Positions 25,589 to 35,350 of a DNA stretch of 64,000 bases are shown piece by piece. Under the pieces are notes generated by a model. That model was not told where the DNA came from. It made no database searches and saw nothing but the letters and a program-made list of their open reading frames with translations. A program made the translations under genes and the position numbers. The stretch spans positions 1,488,001 to 1,552,000 of the forward strand of contig NZ_JAFBBZ010000001.1 in NCBI RefSeq assembly GCF_016907435.1, written 5' to 3'. The DNA comes from Nocardioides salarius. Its GTDB lineage: Bacteria; Actinomycetota; Actinomycetes; Propionibacteriales; Nocardioidaceae. Within the stretch, counting starts at the first letter, position 1, and each line of letters starts with the position of its first letter.

Positions 25589-26431
25589 ATGGACAGACCG
25601 AGACTGGTCCGGGGCGACGCGGCGCCGGACTCCCGTGTCGAGGCGGTGCTGGCCGTCCTCGGTGGCGACCCGGCGGCCGAGGTCGCGCGACGCTCGTCGG
25701 TCGACGTGGCGGTGCTGCACCGGTGGGTGCGCGCCTTCGTCGACGCCGGGAGCGCCCAGGTCACCAACACCCCGGTCGCCGACGCGGCGGCGCACCGTGA
25801 CCGGTTCCTGGCCGCGTTCGCGCACGAGACCCGTACGCCGCTGACCACGGCCCAGGGCTGGGTCGCGTTGCTGGCCGAGGGCGACGTCCCGCCGTCGATG
25901 ATGGCGCGCACCGTGGAGAAGCTCGACGCAGCGCTGCACCGGCTCGCCGAGCGCAGCCGCGACGTCGAGCTCCTGGCGACCGCGTCGTTGGGGCGGCTGC
26001 GGGCCAACGTGGAGCCGGTGGAGCTGGCCGCCCTCACCGAGGGCCTGAGCCCTGCGCCGGCCGCACCCACGCAGACGCCCGGCCCGCTGGCGGTCGACCC
26101 CGAGCTGATGCGGCTGGTGCTGCGCGACCTCTGGGCGGCAGCCCACCTGCCTCCCGACCCGGGGAGCGTGGTGCTCGAGGTCTCCGAGGTGGGGCCGTGG
26201 CAGGAGCTGCGCGTGGTCCGCACCGGCCCGCCGATCCCGCCGTCGCAGCTGCAGCTGCTCTTCGAGCCCTTCGACGCCAACGACGACGCCACCGGCATCA
26301 CCATCGGGCTCTACCTCGCGCGAGCCCTGGCCGTGGCGCAGGGCGGCTCCATCGGTGTCGAGCAGGACGACGGGCACACCCACTTCTGGGTCCACGTCCC
26401 CCTGGCACCCAGTACCCTCCCCACTACCTGA
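25589..26431 (+). CDS. Atypical histidine kinase with N-terminal HTH-like segment
   Basis: A 280-aa soluble protein. Residues 15-55 (DPAAEVARRSSVDVAVLHRW) look like a transposase-type helix-turn-helix. HisKA follows with His79 in FAHETRTPLTT. The HATPase region (about 165-275) is reduced: the N-box position reads MRLVLRDLWAAAHLP without the usual Asn, but GITIGLYLARALAVAQGG and GHTHFWVHVPL remain. ATG at 25589 is chosen for a GAGG-containing leader; earlier in-frame starts exist at 25559 and 25529. No response regulator is adjacent. Kinase activity is uncertain. Confidence 0.7.
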   Translation: MDRPRLVRGDAAPDSRVEAVLAVLGGDPAAEVARRSSVDVAVLHRWVRAFVDAGSAQVTNTPVADAAAHRDRFLAAFAHETRTPLTTAQGWVALLAEGDVPPSMMARTVEKLDAALHRLAERSRDVELLATASLGRLRANVEPVELAALTEGLSPAPAAPTQTPGPLAVDPELMRLVLRDLWAAAHLPPDPGSVVLEVSEVGPWQELRVVRTGPPIPPSQLQLLFEPFDANDDATGITIGLYLARALAVAQGGSIGVEQDDGHTHFWVHVPLAPSTLPTT

Positions 26432-26454
26432 TCACCCTCGGAAGGATCACGCTG

Positions 26455-26637
26455 ATGAAGTTCTCCCTCGCCTGCGGCGACGTCATGCCCGGCTGCACGT
26501 CCCGCTTCACCTCCACCTCGCGCGAGCAGCTGATGGCGGAGGTGGGCGCCCACGCCCGCGCCGACCACGGCGTCGTCGACCTCGACCCCCAGGTCGTCCG
26601 GACCATCGACAGCAAGATCGTGTCGGTCCCCGCCTAG
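26455..26637 (+). CDS. DUF1059 small protein
   Basis: A 60-aa protein with the DUF1059 pattern: an N-terminal KFSLACGDVMPGC Cys pair and the later AEVGAHARADHGV His motif, which together suggest metal binding. ATG at 26455 has GGAAGGA eight bases upstream, so the start is secure. It lies 23 bp after the histidine kinase gene and converges with the rhomboid gene. The function is unknown. Confidence 0.85.
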   Translation: MKFSLACGDVMPGCTSRFTSTSREQLMAEVGAHARADHGVVDLDPQVVRTIDSKIVSVPA

Positions 26638-26644
26638 TCAGACC

Positions 26645-27235
26645 TCAGGCCGGGCGAGATCGGCGCTCGGCGAGCGCTCGGGCGGCCAGCACGCCGCCGA
26701 CGGCGCCGAAGAGGTGCCCCTGCCAGGAGATGCCGGGCTGGCCGGGCAGCACTCCCCACAGGATCGAGCCGTACATCAGGAACAGCACGATGCCGAGCAC
26801 GATCTGCCCGGGCCGTCGGGCGAAGAAGCCGCGCAGCACGAGGTAGGTCAGCCATCCGAAGACCAGCCCAGAGGCGCCGATGTGGCTGGTGCCGGCGCCG
26901 GCGATCAGCCAGGTCCCCAGGCCGGCCACGACCCACACGATGCCAGTGGCGAGCAGCCCGCGTCGGACGTCGCCGACCAGCACCAGGAAGAAGAGAAGCA
27001 GCGCGAGCCCGGAGTTGCTGACCAGGTGCGGCCAGCCGCCGTGCAGCAGCGGCGCCAACAACACCCCGACGAGGCCCTCGTCGGTGCGCGGGCGGATGCC
27101 GTTGTCGTCGAGCGTCGCCCCGGGGGTGAGCTGGTCGGCGATCTCCACGACCCAGAGCAGAGCCACGAAGCCCACCGCTGCGAACGCTGCGGTGGGCCAC
27201 GTGCTTCGCTTCGAAGTCGCCGTCGAGCTGCTCAT
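26645..27235 (-). CDS. Rhomboid-family intramembrane serine protease
   Basis: A 196-aa membrane protein with six hydrophobic segments. The rhomboid catalytic dyad is visible: nucleophile Ser in HIGASGLVFGWL (GxSG) and His in ISWQGHLFGAVGG. The HGGWPHLVSN loop near the second segment is the family oxyanion-side motif. It cleaves substrates within the membrane. It starts 24 bp after the fcl stop on the same strand and may be cotranscribed with gmd-fcl. Substrates are unknown. Confidence 0.92.
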   Translation of the reverse strand: MSSSTATSKRSTWPTAAFAAVGFVALLWVVEIADQLTPGATLDDNGIRPRTDEGLVGVLLAPLLHGGWPHLVSNSGLALLLFFLVLVGDVRRGLLATGIVWVVAGLGTWLIAGAGTSHIGASGLVFGWLTYLVLRGFFARRPGQIVLGIVLFLMYGSILWGVLPGQPGISWQGHLFGAVGGVLAARALAERRSRPA

Positions 27236-27259
27236 ACGGCCAGCCTAGACAGGCGGAGG

Positions 27260-28234
27260 TCAGCCGGCCTCTCGCACTGTGTCGACGTTCTCCCGGTACC
27301 AGCGGACGGTCGCTTCGAGGCCCTCACGCAGCCCGATCCGGGCCTCCCAGCCGGCCTCGCGGAGCTTGGTGACGTCCAGGAGTTTCTGGGGCGTCCCGTC
27401 GGGCTTCGAGGTGTCCCACTCGGTGCGTCCCTCGAAGCCGGTGACGGCGGCGATGGTCTCGGCGATCTCCTTGATCGTCACGTCCCTGCCGGTGCCCACG
27501 TTGACCTGGTCGGGGCCGTCGTAGTGGTCGAGAAGGAACAGGCACGCGTCCGCCATGTCGTCGACGTGCAGGAACTCGCGGCGCGGCGTGCCGGTCCCCC
27601 AGTTGGTGACGACGTCGGCGCCGGCGCGCGCGGCCTCGTCGTAGCGGCGGATCAGCGCGGGCAGCACATGGCTGCCGGTGGGCGAGAAGTTGTCCCCTGG
27701 CCCGTAGAGGTTCGTCGGCATCGCGGAGATCCAGGGCAGGCCATGCTGACGTCGCACTGCCTGCACGCCGAGGATGCCGGCGATCTTGGCGATGGCGTAC
27801 GCGTCGTTGGTCGGCTCCAGGTGCCCGGTCAGCAGCGAGTCCTCGGTGATGGGCTGGGCAGCGTGCTTGGGGTAGATGCACGACGATCCCAGGAACAGCA
27901 ACCGCTCGACACCTACCTCCAGCGCAGCGTCCATGACGTTGGTCTGGATGCGGAGGTTCTCGGAGAGGAACTCCACGGGATAGGTGTTGTTGGCCAGGAT
28001 GCCACCCACCTTGGCCGCGGCCAGCACCACGTACTCCGGGCGCTCAGCGGCGAAGAACTCGAAGACGGCGTCGCGGTCGCGCAGGTCGAGCTCAGCCGAG
28101 GAACGCCCGACCAGCGAGTCGAAGCCGGCACGCTCCATGCGCCGCCAGATCGCCGAACCCACCAGCCCGCGGTGGCCAGCGATGTAGGTCCGCCGGGTTC
28201 GGTCCAGGGACCCCACGATGGTCGGCTCAGACAC
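27260..28234 (-). CDS. fcl: GDP-L-fucose synthase
   Basis: A 324-aa short-chain dehydrogenase/reductase that converts GDP-4-keto-6-deoxymannose to GDP-L-fucose (epimerase/reductase). Motifs: nucleotide-binding [15 protein letters not shown], the active-site [16 protein letters not shown] (Ser/Cys), [11 protein letters not shown] (Tyr-x3-Lys), and [23 protein letters not shown] at 28234 overlaps the gmd stop by eight bases. It works directly after Gmd. A decayed paralogue lies at 35351-36316. Confidence 0.95.
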   Translation of the reverse strand: MSEPTIVGSLDRTRRTYIAGHRGLVGSAIWRRMERAGFDSLVGRSSAELDLRDRDAVFEFFAAERPEYVVLAAAKVGGILANNTYPVEFLSENLRIQTNVMDAALEVGVERLLFLGSSCIYPKHAAQPITEDSLLTGHLEPTNDAYAIAKIAGILGVQAVRRQHGLPWISAMPTNLYGPGDNFSPTGSHVLPALIRRYDEAARAGADVVTNWGTGTPRREFLHVDDMADACLFLLDHYDGPDQVNVGTGRDVTIKEIAETIAAVTGFEGRTEWDTSKPDGTPQKLLDVTKLREAGWEARIGLREGLEATVRWYRENVDTVREAG

Positions 28235-29276
28235 CGGTGATCCCGGGAGCACCCACCACCGGCCAGTTGGGGAGGCCGACCTTGTCGTACCAAGGCCGAC
28301 CCTCGTGCTCGAGCGCCTCGATGTCGGCGTCGACCATGATGCGCGCCAGCTCGTCGGTCTGCACTTCGGCCTTCCAACCAAGCTTCTCGTACGCCTTCGA
28401 CGCATCGCCGACCAGGGCGTCGACCTCGGTCGGGCGCAGGTAGCGCTCGTCGAAGCGCACGTACTTCTCCCAGTCCATCCCCGCGTGCTCGAACGCAGTG
28501 ACCACGAAGTCGCGCACTGTGAAGTTGCCGCCGGTCGCGAGGACGAAGTCGTCGGGCTCATCGGCCTGCAGCATCCGCCACATGCCCTCGACGTACTCGG
28601 GCGCGTAGCCCCAGTCACGGATCGCGTCGAGGTTGCCGAGGTAGACGTGCTGGTCGAGACCGGCCTTGATGCGCGCCACGGCCCGGGTGATCTTGCGGGT
28701 CACGAAGGTCTCGCCGCGACGGGGCGACTCGTGGTTGAAGAGGATGCCGTTGGTGGCGTACATCCCGTAGCCCTCGCGGTAGTTCCGCGTCACCCAGTAG
28801 GCGTAGACCTTCGCCGCCCCGTAGGGCGAGCGGGGGTAGAACGGGGTCTCCTCGTTCTGCGGCGGCGGGGTCGCGCCGAACATCTCCGAGCTGGACGCCT
28901 GGTAGTACTTGCAGTCGACCCCGGCCAGGCGCACCGCCTCCAGCAGGCGCATGGCGCCGATGCCGGTGGTGTCGCCGGTGTGCTCGGGCTCGTCGAAGCT
29001 CACCCGCACGTGGGACTGAGCGCCCAGGTTGTAGACCTCATCCGGGTTGATCTGGTGCAGCAGCGTGACCAGACGAGCACCGTCGGAGAGATCGCCGTAG
29101 TGCAGGAAGAGCTTGGCGCCCTCGGCATGGGGGTCCTGGTAGAGGTGGTCGATGCGCCCGGTGTTGAACGTGGAGGCACGGCGGATGAGCCCGTGCACCT
29201 CGTACCCCTTGCCCAGCAGGAGCTCGGCGAGGTAGGAGCCGTCCTGACCGGTAATGCCGGTGATCAGTGCCCGCAT
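28227..29276 (-). CDS. gmd: GDP-mannose 4,6-dehydratase
   Basis: A 349-aa NADP-dependent SDR enzyme making GDP-4-keto-6-deoxy-D-mannose, precursor of GDP-fucose. Motifs: [17 protein letters not shown] at the start, [39 protein letters not shown] (Tyr-x3-Lys), and [20 protein letters not shown]. The start ATG has AAGGAT just upstream. Full family length. It is the first gene of the gmd-fcl(-rhomboid) unit and supplies sugar to the EPS genes downstream on the map. Confidence 0.96.
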   Translation of the reverse strand: MRALITGITGQDGSYLAELLLGKGYEVHGLIRRASTFNTGRIDHLYQDPHAEGAKLFLHYGDLSDGARLVTLLHQINPDEVYNLGAQSHVRVSFDEPEHTGDTTGIGAMRLLEAVRLAGVDCKYYQASSSEMFGATPPPQNEETPFYPRSPYGAAKVYAYWVTRNYREGYGMYATNGILFNHESPRRGETFVTRKITRAVARIKAGLDQHVYLGNLDAIRDWGYAPEYVEGMWRMLQADEPDDFVLATGGNFTVRDFVVTAFEHAGMDWEKYVRFDERYLRPTEVDALVGDASKAYEKLGWKAEVQTDELARIMVDADIEALEHEGRPWYDKVGLPNWPVVGAPGITGV

Positions 29277-29363
29277 GGTGATCCTTTGCTTTGAGTTGAT
29301 GGCGCGACGGTATCGCGTCTCTCGCCGCGACTCCTCCTTGTGATGGCGCCGCTGGGCCGATGT

Positions 29364-29389
29364 GTAAGGGCCGTCACTGGCGGCCTTAC
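29364..29389. terminator. Hairpin at the metalloprotease stop
   Basis: gtaagggccg (29364-29373) pairs with cggccttac (29381-29389) with one bulged base and a seven-base loop. It overlaps the TAA stop of the minus-strand metalloprotease gene and precedes the gmd leader, so it is a plausible terminator for that gene. Confidence 0.5.
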
Positions 29390-32004
29390 TTGATCGAGAA
29401 CGCCTCGTCATTGGTGTCGTAGAAGATGTTGCCGAGCGCCTCGATCTTGAACCACGCGTCGTCCGAGGTGACCTTCGGCAGCCGGACCCGCACAGCACCG
29501 TCGTTCTTCGTCTTGCGAGCGACGTTGCTCCAGGTCTCGCCACCATCGGTGGTGAGCTTGACGCGCACGTTCCTTGCCAGCGAGCGGGTACGGGCGACGT
29601 CCCATGCCACGCGCACCTTCTTGCCGCCCTGGAGGGTCCGGCCGTCGTCCTGGGTCTTGACCAGGAACGGTCCGGCCTTCTTCTTCATCCGCAGCTTGAC
29701 GTCGTCGTAGGAGCTGCCGCCGCCCTCGGTGAAGCCGTCGCGGGCGGTGAGCCGGAAGACCAGCTTGTGGTTGTTCTCCGACGCGGTGCCGCGGTAGTCG
29801 CGGGTGGGCAGGAACTCCGAGAAGCAGTCCAGCTCGCGGTCGTTGATGATCACGCTCTCGAGCTCTTCCTCCTCGTCGGTGTCGATGCGAGGCGTCGGGC
29901 AGGCGCCCGTCTTGGCGTTGGTGGCGCCCCGCATCACCTGGCGCAGGTCGGGGAAGCTGCGCTTGGCGCTGCTGTCGGCGCTGTTCTGGCCGGGTGAGGG
30001 GCTGAGCAGCGCCGCCTCGTTGGTGACGACCGCGTTGTCGCTGAAGACCCGGAAGAGCGGGCCGAAGATCTTGCGGTTGCTGGTCAGGGCGGTGCCCAGG
30101 CCGGTGTTGTCCTGCTCCCACAGGAAGGTCAGGTCGTCGCCGTCCTCGTCGGTGGCCCGTCCGGAGAGCTCGAAGGGGGTGCGTGCCGGGATGACCCGGT
30201 TGCGCCCGGCCTTGACGACCGGTTTGTGGTTGGCGGTCACCGCGACCTGGTCGCCCCGGTTGGCAGCGGGGCCGCCCTTGGCGGTCTCGCCGACGAAGGC
30301 GGTCACGCCCGCGCTGCCGGTCACAGCCAGCGAGGTGTAGTTCTTGCGCTCGCCGTTGCCGCTGCCGAAGGGGTCGAGCTCGTCGTTGAAGATCACCTGG
30401 AAGCCAGCCTCGCTGGGCACCCCGGGGTTGGCGATGGCCTGGCTGAAGTCACCGTAGGCGTCGTAGCCCCAACGAGCGATCCGCACGTCCACGTCGGTGA
30501 CGGCCTCAACAGCCGCCTCGACGCCGGCGCGGTTGTAGTTCTCGCCACGGGTCACGGTGCGCGACTCGTCGCCGAAGCTGATCTCGAGGCTGTCGCCCGG
30601 GCTGTCGAAGCCGCGCAGCGAGACCGTCTGAACCTCGTAGCCGCTGCGCACCCGCTCGGTCACGAACGAGGTGACCTCCTCGACGGTGAGCTGCGAGAAG
30701 TAGGGGTCGGTGTGCGGCTGCAGGTCGTCGGTTCCGCAGATGCCGGCGTAGGCCATCACCGACGAGCCGGAGCCGGGCTCGACGGAGGCGTCGGCGATGT
30801 TGCCGCCGCACGCGCCCTGGGTGCCGTTGAACGTGTGGTTGGCCGCGAACTGGTGGCCGATCTCGTGGGCCACGTAGTCGATGGCGAAGAAGTCGCCGCG
30901 CGGCTCGGGCAGCCCGGTGCAACCGCCCGAGGAATAGTCCTGGCCCACGACGCCGAGGTAGGCGACACCGCCGCCGTTGACGCCGAGCACCAGGTGGCCC
31001 ACGTCGTAGGCGTCGGCGCCGACGACCTGGCCGAGCACGGTGCGCATCCGGCCCAGCGCACCGGGACTGCAGAACTCGAGCATCCCGGGCACGTAGTCGT
31101 CGGCCTCCGGGTCGTCGCCGACCGGCGGGTCGAAGCAGGGCGCGGAGCCGCAGGGGCCGTCGGCGCCCTGCGCCTTGGCCTCGGTGTCGAAGTTCAGGTC
31201 CTCGGTGTCGTCGATGAGCACCATCCGGATGCCGAGGTCGTCGTTGTAGACCTGGTTGACCCGGCTGATCAGCGTGAACTTCTCGGCCAGGACGTTGTCG
31301 GTGCCGAAGTAGTCCGCGTACGACGGGTCGTTGGCGATCGCGATCCGGTAGGTCCGGCGGGTGACCAGCTCGCCGGCCTCGGGGTCTGCGTTGTCGGTGC
31401 CGATGCGGGGGGCGATCTCGCGGGGCTCCTCCTGCTCGAGCAGGTCGGGCACCGGGGTGGCGGCGTCCTTGGCGTAGTAGCTCAGGTGGGCGGTCGTGCC
31501 GGCCTTGTCGTACGCGGGGTCGACCAGGTAGTCACCGCCCGGCCCGCGCACCGACGCGTGCAGACCCAGGGGGGTCACGTCGAGCACGACGCTGCGCCCG
31601 GGGGTGTCGAGCGACTGCCCGGCGTAGCTGCGCAGCTCGGGGTGCGCGGCGGCCAGCGTCGGCTCCATCACGGTGGTGCGGTGCACGCGGAAGCGCTCGG
31701 CCTTGCCCTCGGGCGTGGGCAGCTCGAAGACCTCGCCGCGTGCGGCGGCCCGCTTGGGTGCGCTGGTCAGCGCGGCCCGCGCGGCGCCCAGGTCGATGCG
31801 CACGGCGGAGAAGTCCTCGGCCTCGACGCGCACCCGGTCGCCGCTGGGCTCGAAGTCGGGCAGGACCGAGAAGATGTCGTCACCGTCGGCCGTGGAGCGC
31901 AGCGTGGTGGGCGCGGCCGCGGCGGAGCCGGTGGTGGAGAGTGCGGGCAACAAGCCGGCGGCCAACGCAGTGGCGGCCAGCACGGCCAGGCGGGAGCGAG
32001 TCAT
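29386..32004 (-). CDS. Secreted reprolysin-like (M12B) zinc metalloprotease
   Basis: An 872-aa exported protein. A signal peptide covers about residues 1-32 (ending SAAAAP). A propeptide-like region follows to about 210, then a metzincin domain with the zinc site [11 protein letters not shown] (380-390; HExxHx5H). The C-terminal half includes an immunoglobulin-like stretch and [20 protein letters not shown], as in beta-sandwich accessory domains. Several Cys pairs suggest disulfides. The start is an ATG at the signal peptide. It stands alone between the gmd and ribD-like genes; its substrate is unknown, but it is extracellular. Confidence 0.88.
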   Translation of the reverse strand: MTRSRLAVLAATALAAGLLPALSTTGSAAAAPTTLRSTADGDDIFSVLPDFEPSGDRVRVEAEDFSAVRIDLGAARAALTSAPKRAAARGEVFELPTPEGKAERFRVHRTTVMEPTLAAAHPELRSYAGQSLDTPGRSVVLDVTPLGLHASVRGPGGDYLVDPAYDKAGTTAHLSYYAKDAATPVPDLLEQEEPREIAPRIGTDNADPEAGELVTRRTYRIAIANDPSYADYFGTDNVLAEKFTLISRVNQVYNDDLGIRMVLIDDTEDLNFDTEAKAQGADGPCGSAPCFDPPVGDDPEADDYVPGMLEFCSPGALGRMRTVLGQVVGADAYDVGHLVLGVNGGGVAYLGVVGQDYSSGGCTGLPEPRGDFFAIDYVAHEIGHQFAANHTFNGTQGACGGNIADASVEPGSGSSVMAYAGICGTDDLQPHTDPYFSQLTVEEVTSFVTERVRSGYEVQTVSLRGFDSPGDSLEISFGDESRTVTRGENYNRAGVEAAVEAVTDVDVRIARWGYDAYGDFSQAIANPGVPSEAGFQVIFNDELDPFGSGNGERKNYTSLAVTGSAGVTAFVGETAKGGPAANRGDQVAVTANHKPVVKAGRNRVIPARTPFELSGRATDEDGDDLTFLWEQDNTGLGTALTSNRKIFGPLFRVFSDNAVVTNEAALLSPSPGQNSADSSAKRSFPDLRQVMRGATNAKTGACPTPRIDTDEEEELESVIINDRELDCFSEFLPTRDYRGTASENNHKLVFRLTARDGFTEGGGSSYDDVKLRMKKKAGPFLVKTQDDGRTLQGGKKVRVAWDVARTRSLARNVRVKLTTDGGETWSNVARKTKNDGAVRVRLPKVTSDDAWFKIEALGNIFYDTNDEAFSIK

Positions 32005-32071
32005 GAGGTCCGTCTCGTCGAGGTGGTGGCTCCCCCGAGGACCGTCCGGAGCCGATCGTCAGTGTGCTTGA

Positions 32072-32761
32072 TCAGTTCTTGACGCGCCAGCGTCCGAGCA
32101 GCGTGCCGTGGTCCTCGAGAAGCAGGGTCAGGTCGAGCTCGGTCTCGACCGGCGCGCCCTCAGTGATCCGGCCGTAGCCGCCGCCCACGATCTGCGGCAC
32201 GGTGGTGGCGGTCAGCTCGTCTACGCAGCCCTGGAAGACCAGGTCGCGCAGCAGGTGCGGGCCGCCCTCGCAGAGCTGGTGCACCCAGCCGCGGTCGGCG
32301 AGCTCCTTCTTCAGCAGCGCCAGGTCGACGCGGTGCGAACCGAGGGTCAGCACGTGCTCCTCGCCGAGCAGCTCGCGGGCGGCGTCGACGCCGTCGGAGC
32401 GCGAGCAGGTGGCCAGGTAGACCGAGCCGGCGGGCGCGTCACGCAGCGACTCGGGCACCTGCGCCTTGCGGCTGACCAGCACGATCGGCACGTCGGCGGG
32501 CCCATAGGCCTCGGCCTTGGCGGTGCCGGCACCCACCACGATCACGTCGGCGAGACCGCGGAGCACCCGGAAGACCCGGCCGTCGGCGTCGTTGTTGATC
32601 GAGCCGGAGTCACCGGCCGCACCGGTGGCGCTGCCGTCGACGGTGCTGACCATGTTGCAGCGCATCCACGGCTTCGCCGCGCTCGCCTCGGCGGCGTAGA
32701 GGTTCGTCAGGTCGTCGTCACTGACGTCGTCGTTGCTCTGAGCACCGATCAGGACTCGCAT
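32072..32761 (-). CDS. RibD C-terminal-like pyrimidine reductase
   Basis: A 229-aa member of the dihydrofolate-reductase-like family at the C-terminus of RibD (5-amino-6-ribosylamino-uracil phosphate reductase). Typical blocks: PWMRCNMVSTVDGSATG, LRGLADVIVVGAGTAKAEAYG, LCEGGPHLLRDLV and DELTATTVPQIVGG. No deaminase domain is fused. ATG at 32761 is supported by GGAG about seven bases upstream. No riboflavin genes are nearby, so it may reduce another substrate. Confidence 0.87.
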   Translation of the reverse strand: MRVLIGAQSNDDVSDDDLTNLYAAEASAAKPWMRCNMVSTVDGSATGAAGDSGSINNDADGRVFRVLRGLADVIVVGAGTAKAEAYGPADVPIVLVSRKAQVPESLRDAPAGSVYLATCSRSDGVDAARELLGEEHVLTLGSHRVDLALLKKELADRGWVHQLCEGGPHLLRDLVFQGCVDELTATTVPQIVGGGYGRITEGAPVETELDLTLLLEDHGTLLGRWRVKN

Positions 32762-32870
32762 GGGCCTACTCCATCCCCCAGGACCTCGCGCCAACCGGAC
32801 GCGTCGACGCGTCCTTACTGTCTCAGGCAGGTTCTTTGTCACATCGCGCAGGGTGGGGTGCGCGGCCGGA

Positions 32871-33641
32871 TCAGGAGCCGAAGGCCGGCTTCTCCTTGGC
32901 CAGGAACGCGCGCACGCCCTCGGCGAAGTCGGGCCCGGTGTAGACCTCGCGCAATAGGTCGGTGTCACCGGCCGGCGATGCCTCGAGGCGGCGGGCTCGG
33001 TCGAGCAGCTGGCCCTTGGTGGCCCGCAGCGTGACGGGCGAGGCCGCACGCAGCCCGTCGAGGAGGCTGGCGAGCTCGGCGCCGAGGTCCTCGGTCACGG
33101 CCATCAGCGCGCCCACCGCGTAGGCCCGGTCGGCTCCGACGAGCCGCGAGGCAAGCAACATCTCGCGGGTGATCGGCTCCCCGAAGACCGTGGCGCAGCG
33201 GTAGACGATGGACGCGGCCAGCGCGTTGCCGAGGGTGCGCGCGATGGGGTAACCGAACCGGGAACCGCCCGAGGCGATCCGCAGGTCGCAGTGCGTGGCC
33301 ACGGCCAGTCCCCCACCGACGCAGACCCCGTCGATCGCAGCAATCGTCACCTGGGGCAGCGCGAAGAGCGACTCAAGCAGCTCACGGATCCAGTCCTCGT
33401 ATGCGACCGGGTCCTGCTCGAGGAAGTCAGAGATCTCGTTGCCGGCCGCGAAAGCCCGGCCCCCGGCCCCGCGTAGCACCAGTACCCGCACGTCGGCGCT
33501 CTCGCGCAGCTCAGCGCACAGGTCCTTGAGTGCCGCGTACATGTCACGGGTGAAGGCGTTGTGCCGGTGCGGCCGGTCGAAGGTGACCTCCACCACGCCG
33601 TCGGTGCGGGTCACCAGCAGGTCGGGGGTCTCCTCGCTCAC
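32871..33641 (-). CDS. Enoyl-CoA hydratase/isomerase family protein
   Basis: A 256-aa crotonase-fold enzyme. The oxyanion-hole segments GRAFAAGNEISDF and AIDGVCVGGGLAVATHCDLRIA are clear, as is FGYPIARTLGNALAAS. Catalytic glutamates of true hydratases are not evident at both positions, so the exact reaction (hydratase, isomerase, hydrolase) is open. GTG start at 33641, 109 bp upstream of the RibD-like start. Function in acyl-CoA metabolism. Confidence 0.87.
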   Translation of the reverse strand: MSEETPDLLVTRTDGVVEVTFDRPHRHNAFTRDMYAALKDLCAELRESADVRVLVLRGAGGRAFAAGNEISDFLEQDPVAYEDWIRELLESLFALPQVTIAAIDGVCVGGGLAVATHCDLRIASGGSRFGYPIARTLGNALAASIVYRCATVFGEPITREMLLASRLVGADRAYAVGALMAVTEDLGAELASLLDGLRAASPVTLRATKGQLLDRARRLEASPAGDTDLLREVYTGPDFAEGVRAFLAKEKPAFGS

Positions 33642-33826
33642 GGCGGTGAGCGTACGGCGTTACCGGCTCCCCCGGCCCTCCGAGGTCCACACCGTGGCCG
33701 GTTCAGAGCGGTCGCGCAATTTACATCTGGTTCATCTCCGCGATATGCACCGCCGCGCCGGAGCGAGTAAAGTCGGCGCGTCTCCGGCGATCAGCCGTCG
33801 TTTCAACAGCAGCATGGGGAGTTGGC

Positions 33827-35284
33827 GTGACCACCACGTCCGAGCACACTCAGTCCGTCGCGACCGCCACTCCCAGCCGCATGCTCCGCTACCTGCCGGC
33901 CTCAGCCCTGCTCATCGATGCGGCGCTGATGACCCTCGTAGGTCTCGTCGCCATCGTGGGACGACGGGAGCTTGACGTCTTCGCCTCGTCCGCCCAGGTC
34001 GAGGACCAGCTTGTGCTTGCCGGGCCGCTCATGATCGTCGGATGGATCGCCACGGTCGCGCTGCTCGGCGGCTACCGCCGCGACGTCTTCGGAGTCGGCA
34101 CCGACGAATACCGTCGCGTCCTCAACGCCAGCTTGCTCGCGGCCGGAGTTACTGGCGTCGTCTGCTACTTGGCACGTTTCGATCTCTCGCGAGGATTCTT
34201 CCTCCTGGCCTACGGCCTCGGAGTGCCCTCACTCATCCTCGGTCGCATGGCGCTGCGCCGTGCGCTGCACAGCGCACGTCGCCGAGGGTTGCTGCGTCAC
34301 CGAGTGCTCATCGCCGGGTCGCGCGCCCACATCGACGAAATTGCCCGGGTACTGGGTCGCGAGCCCTGGCTCGGCTACGAGGTCATCGGAGCCCTCACTC
34401 CCGAGTACGACCTCAGCGAGGAGACCGCGACAGGCGTCCCCGTGGTGGGCAACGCCGACGAGGCCACATCCTTGGCGAAGGCATACAACGCCGACTCCAT
34501 TTTCTTTGCCGGTGGGGCCGTGGGCTCGTCGTCACAGTTCCGCAGGGCCATTTGGGAGCTCGAGCACGAGTCGATCCAAGTCGTCATCGCCCCCAGCGTC
34601 ACCGATATCTCCAACGAGCGCATCAATATTCGCCCCGTCGGGGGTCTGCCGCTGATGCACATCGAACCCCCAACATGGTCGGACGCTTCTCGCTGGGGCA
34701 AGCGGCTCTTCGACCTTGCCGGCTCGCTGTTCCTGGTTCTCGTCTTCTCGCCGCTGTTCGCCTTTGCCGCTCTGAGCGTCAAGCTGCACGACCGCGGCCC
34801 GGTCCTGTTCCGACAGGAGCGCATCGGCAAGGACGGCGGACGTTTCGCCTGCCTTAAGTTCCGTACCATGGTGGTCGACGCCGAGGCCCGCCTGAATTCG
34901 CTGCACGAGGCGTCTGGGCACAGCGAGGGTCTGTTCAAGATGAAGGACGACCCGCGCATCACCGTCCCCGGCCGCTGGCTGCGCCGGTTCTCGATCGACG
35001 AGCTGCCGCAGCTGTTCAACGTGGTACGTGGCGACATGTCCCTCGTTGGACCACGTCCCCCGCTGCTACGCGAGGTGGAGTCGTACGACGTTGACACCAC
35101 CCGTCGCCTGCACGTGCGCCCCGGCATGACCGGCTTGTGGCAGGTCTCAGGACGCTCGGACCTGACATGGGACGAGGCGATCCGTCTCGACCTCTACTAC
35201 GTCGACAACTGGTCGATGCTGCAGGACATCTCAATCCTGACCAAGACGCTCGGTGCCGTAGTCAGCAGCCGCGGCGCCTACTGA
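33827..35284 (+). CDS. Polyprenyl-phosphate sugar-1-phosphate transferase
   Basis: A 485-aa initiating transferase of the WbaP/CpsE type that loads the first sugar phosphate onto undecaprenyl phosphate in EPS synthesis. Four N-terminal membrane helices (about 22-130), a CoA-binding-like central domain (LIAGSRAHIDEIARVL), a fifth helix (about 290-312) and the catalytic domain with FRQERIGKDGGRFACLKFRT, RRFSIDELPQLFNVVRGDMS, LVGPRPPL and RPGMTGLWQVSGRSD. GTG at 33827 has GGAG six bases upstream. It opens the EPS block; the sugar is unknown (glucose or galactose are usual). Confidence 0.93.
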   Translation: MTTTSEHTQSVATATPSRMLRYLPASALLIDAALMTLVGLVAIVGRRELDVFASSAQVEDQLVLAGPLMIVGWIATVALLGGYRRDVFGVGTDEYRRVLNASLLAAGVTGVVCYLARFDLSRGFFLLAYGLGVPSLILGRMALRRALHSARRRGLLRHRVLIAGSRAHIDEIARVLGREPWLGYEVIGALTPEYDLSEETATGVPVVGNADEATSLAKAYNADSIFFAGGAVGSSSQFRRAIWELEHESIQVVIAPSVTDISNERINIRPVGGLPLMHIEPPTWSDASRWGKRLFDLAGSLFLVLVFSPLFAFAALSVKLHDRGPVLFRQERIGKDGGRFACLKFRTMVVDAEARLNSLHEASGHSEGLFKMKDDPRITVPGRWLRRFSIDELPQLFNVVRGDMSLVGPRPPLLREVESYDVDTTRRLHVRPGMTGLWQVSGRSDLTWDEAIRLDLYYVDNWSMLQDISILTKTLGAVVSSRGAY

Positions 35285-35350
35285 AGCCGGAAACGCAAAG
35301 GCCGCCGGCGCAAGGCGCCAGCGATCTCATCTCGATCAGAGGGTCACGAG

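Noticed and set aside
35300..35330. GC-rich hairpin after the sugar transferase gene
   Set aside because: Only a five-base stem with a three-base loop could be drawn; too weak to call in this composition.
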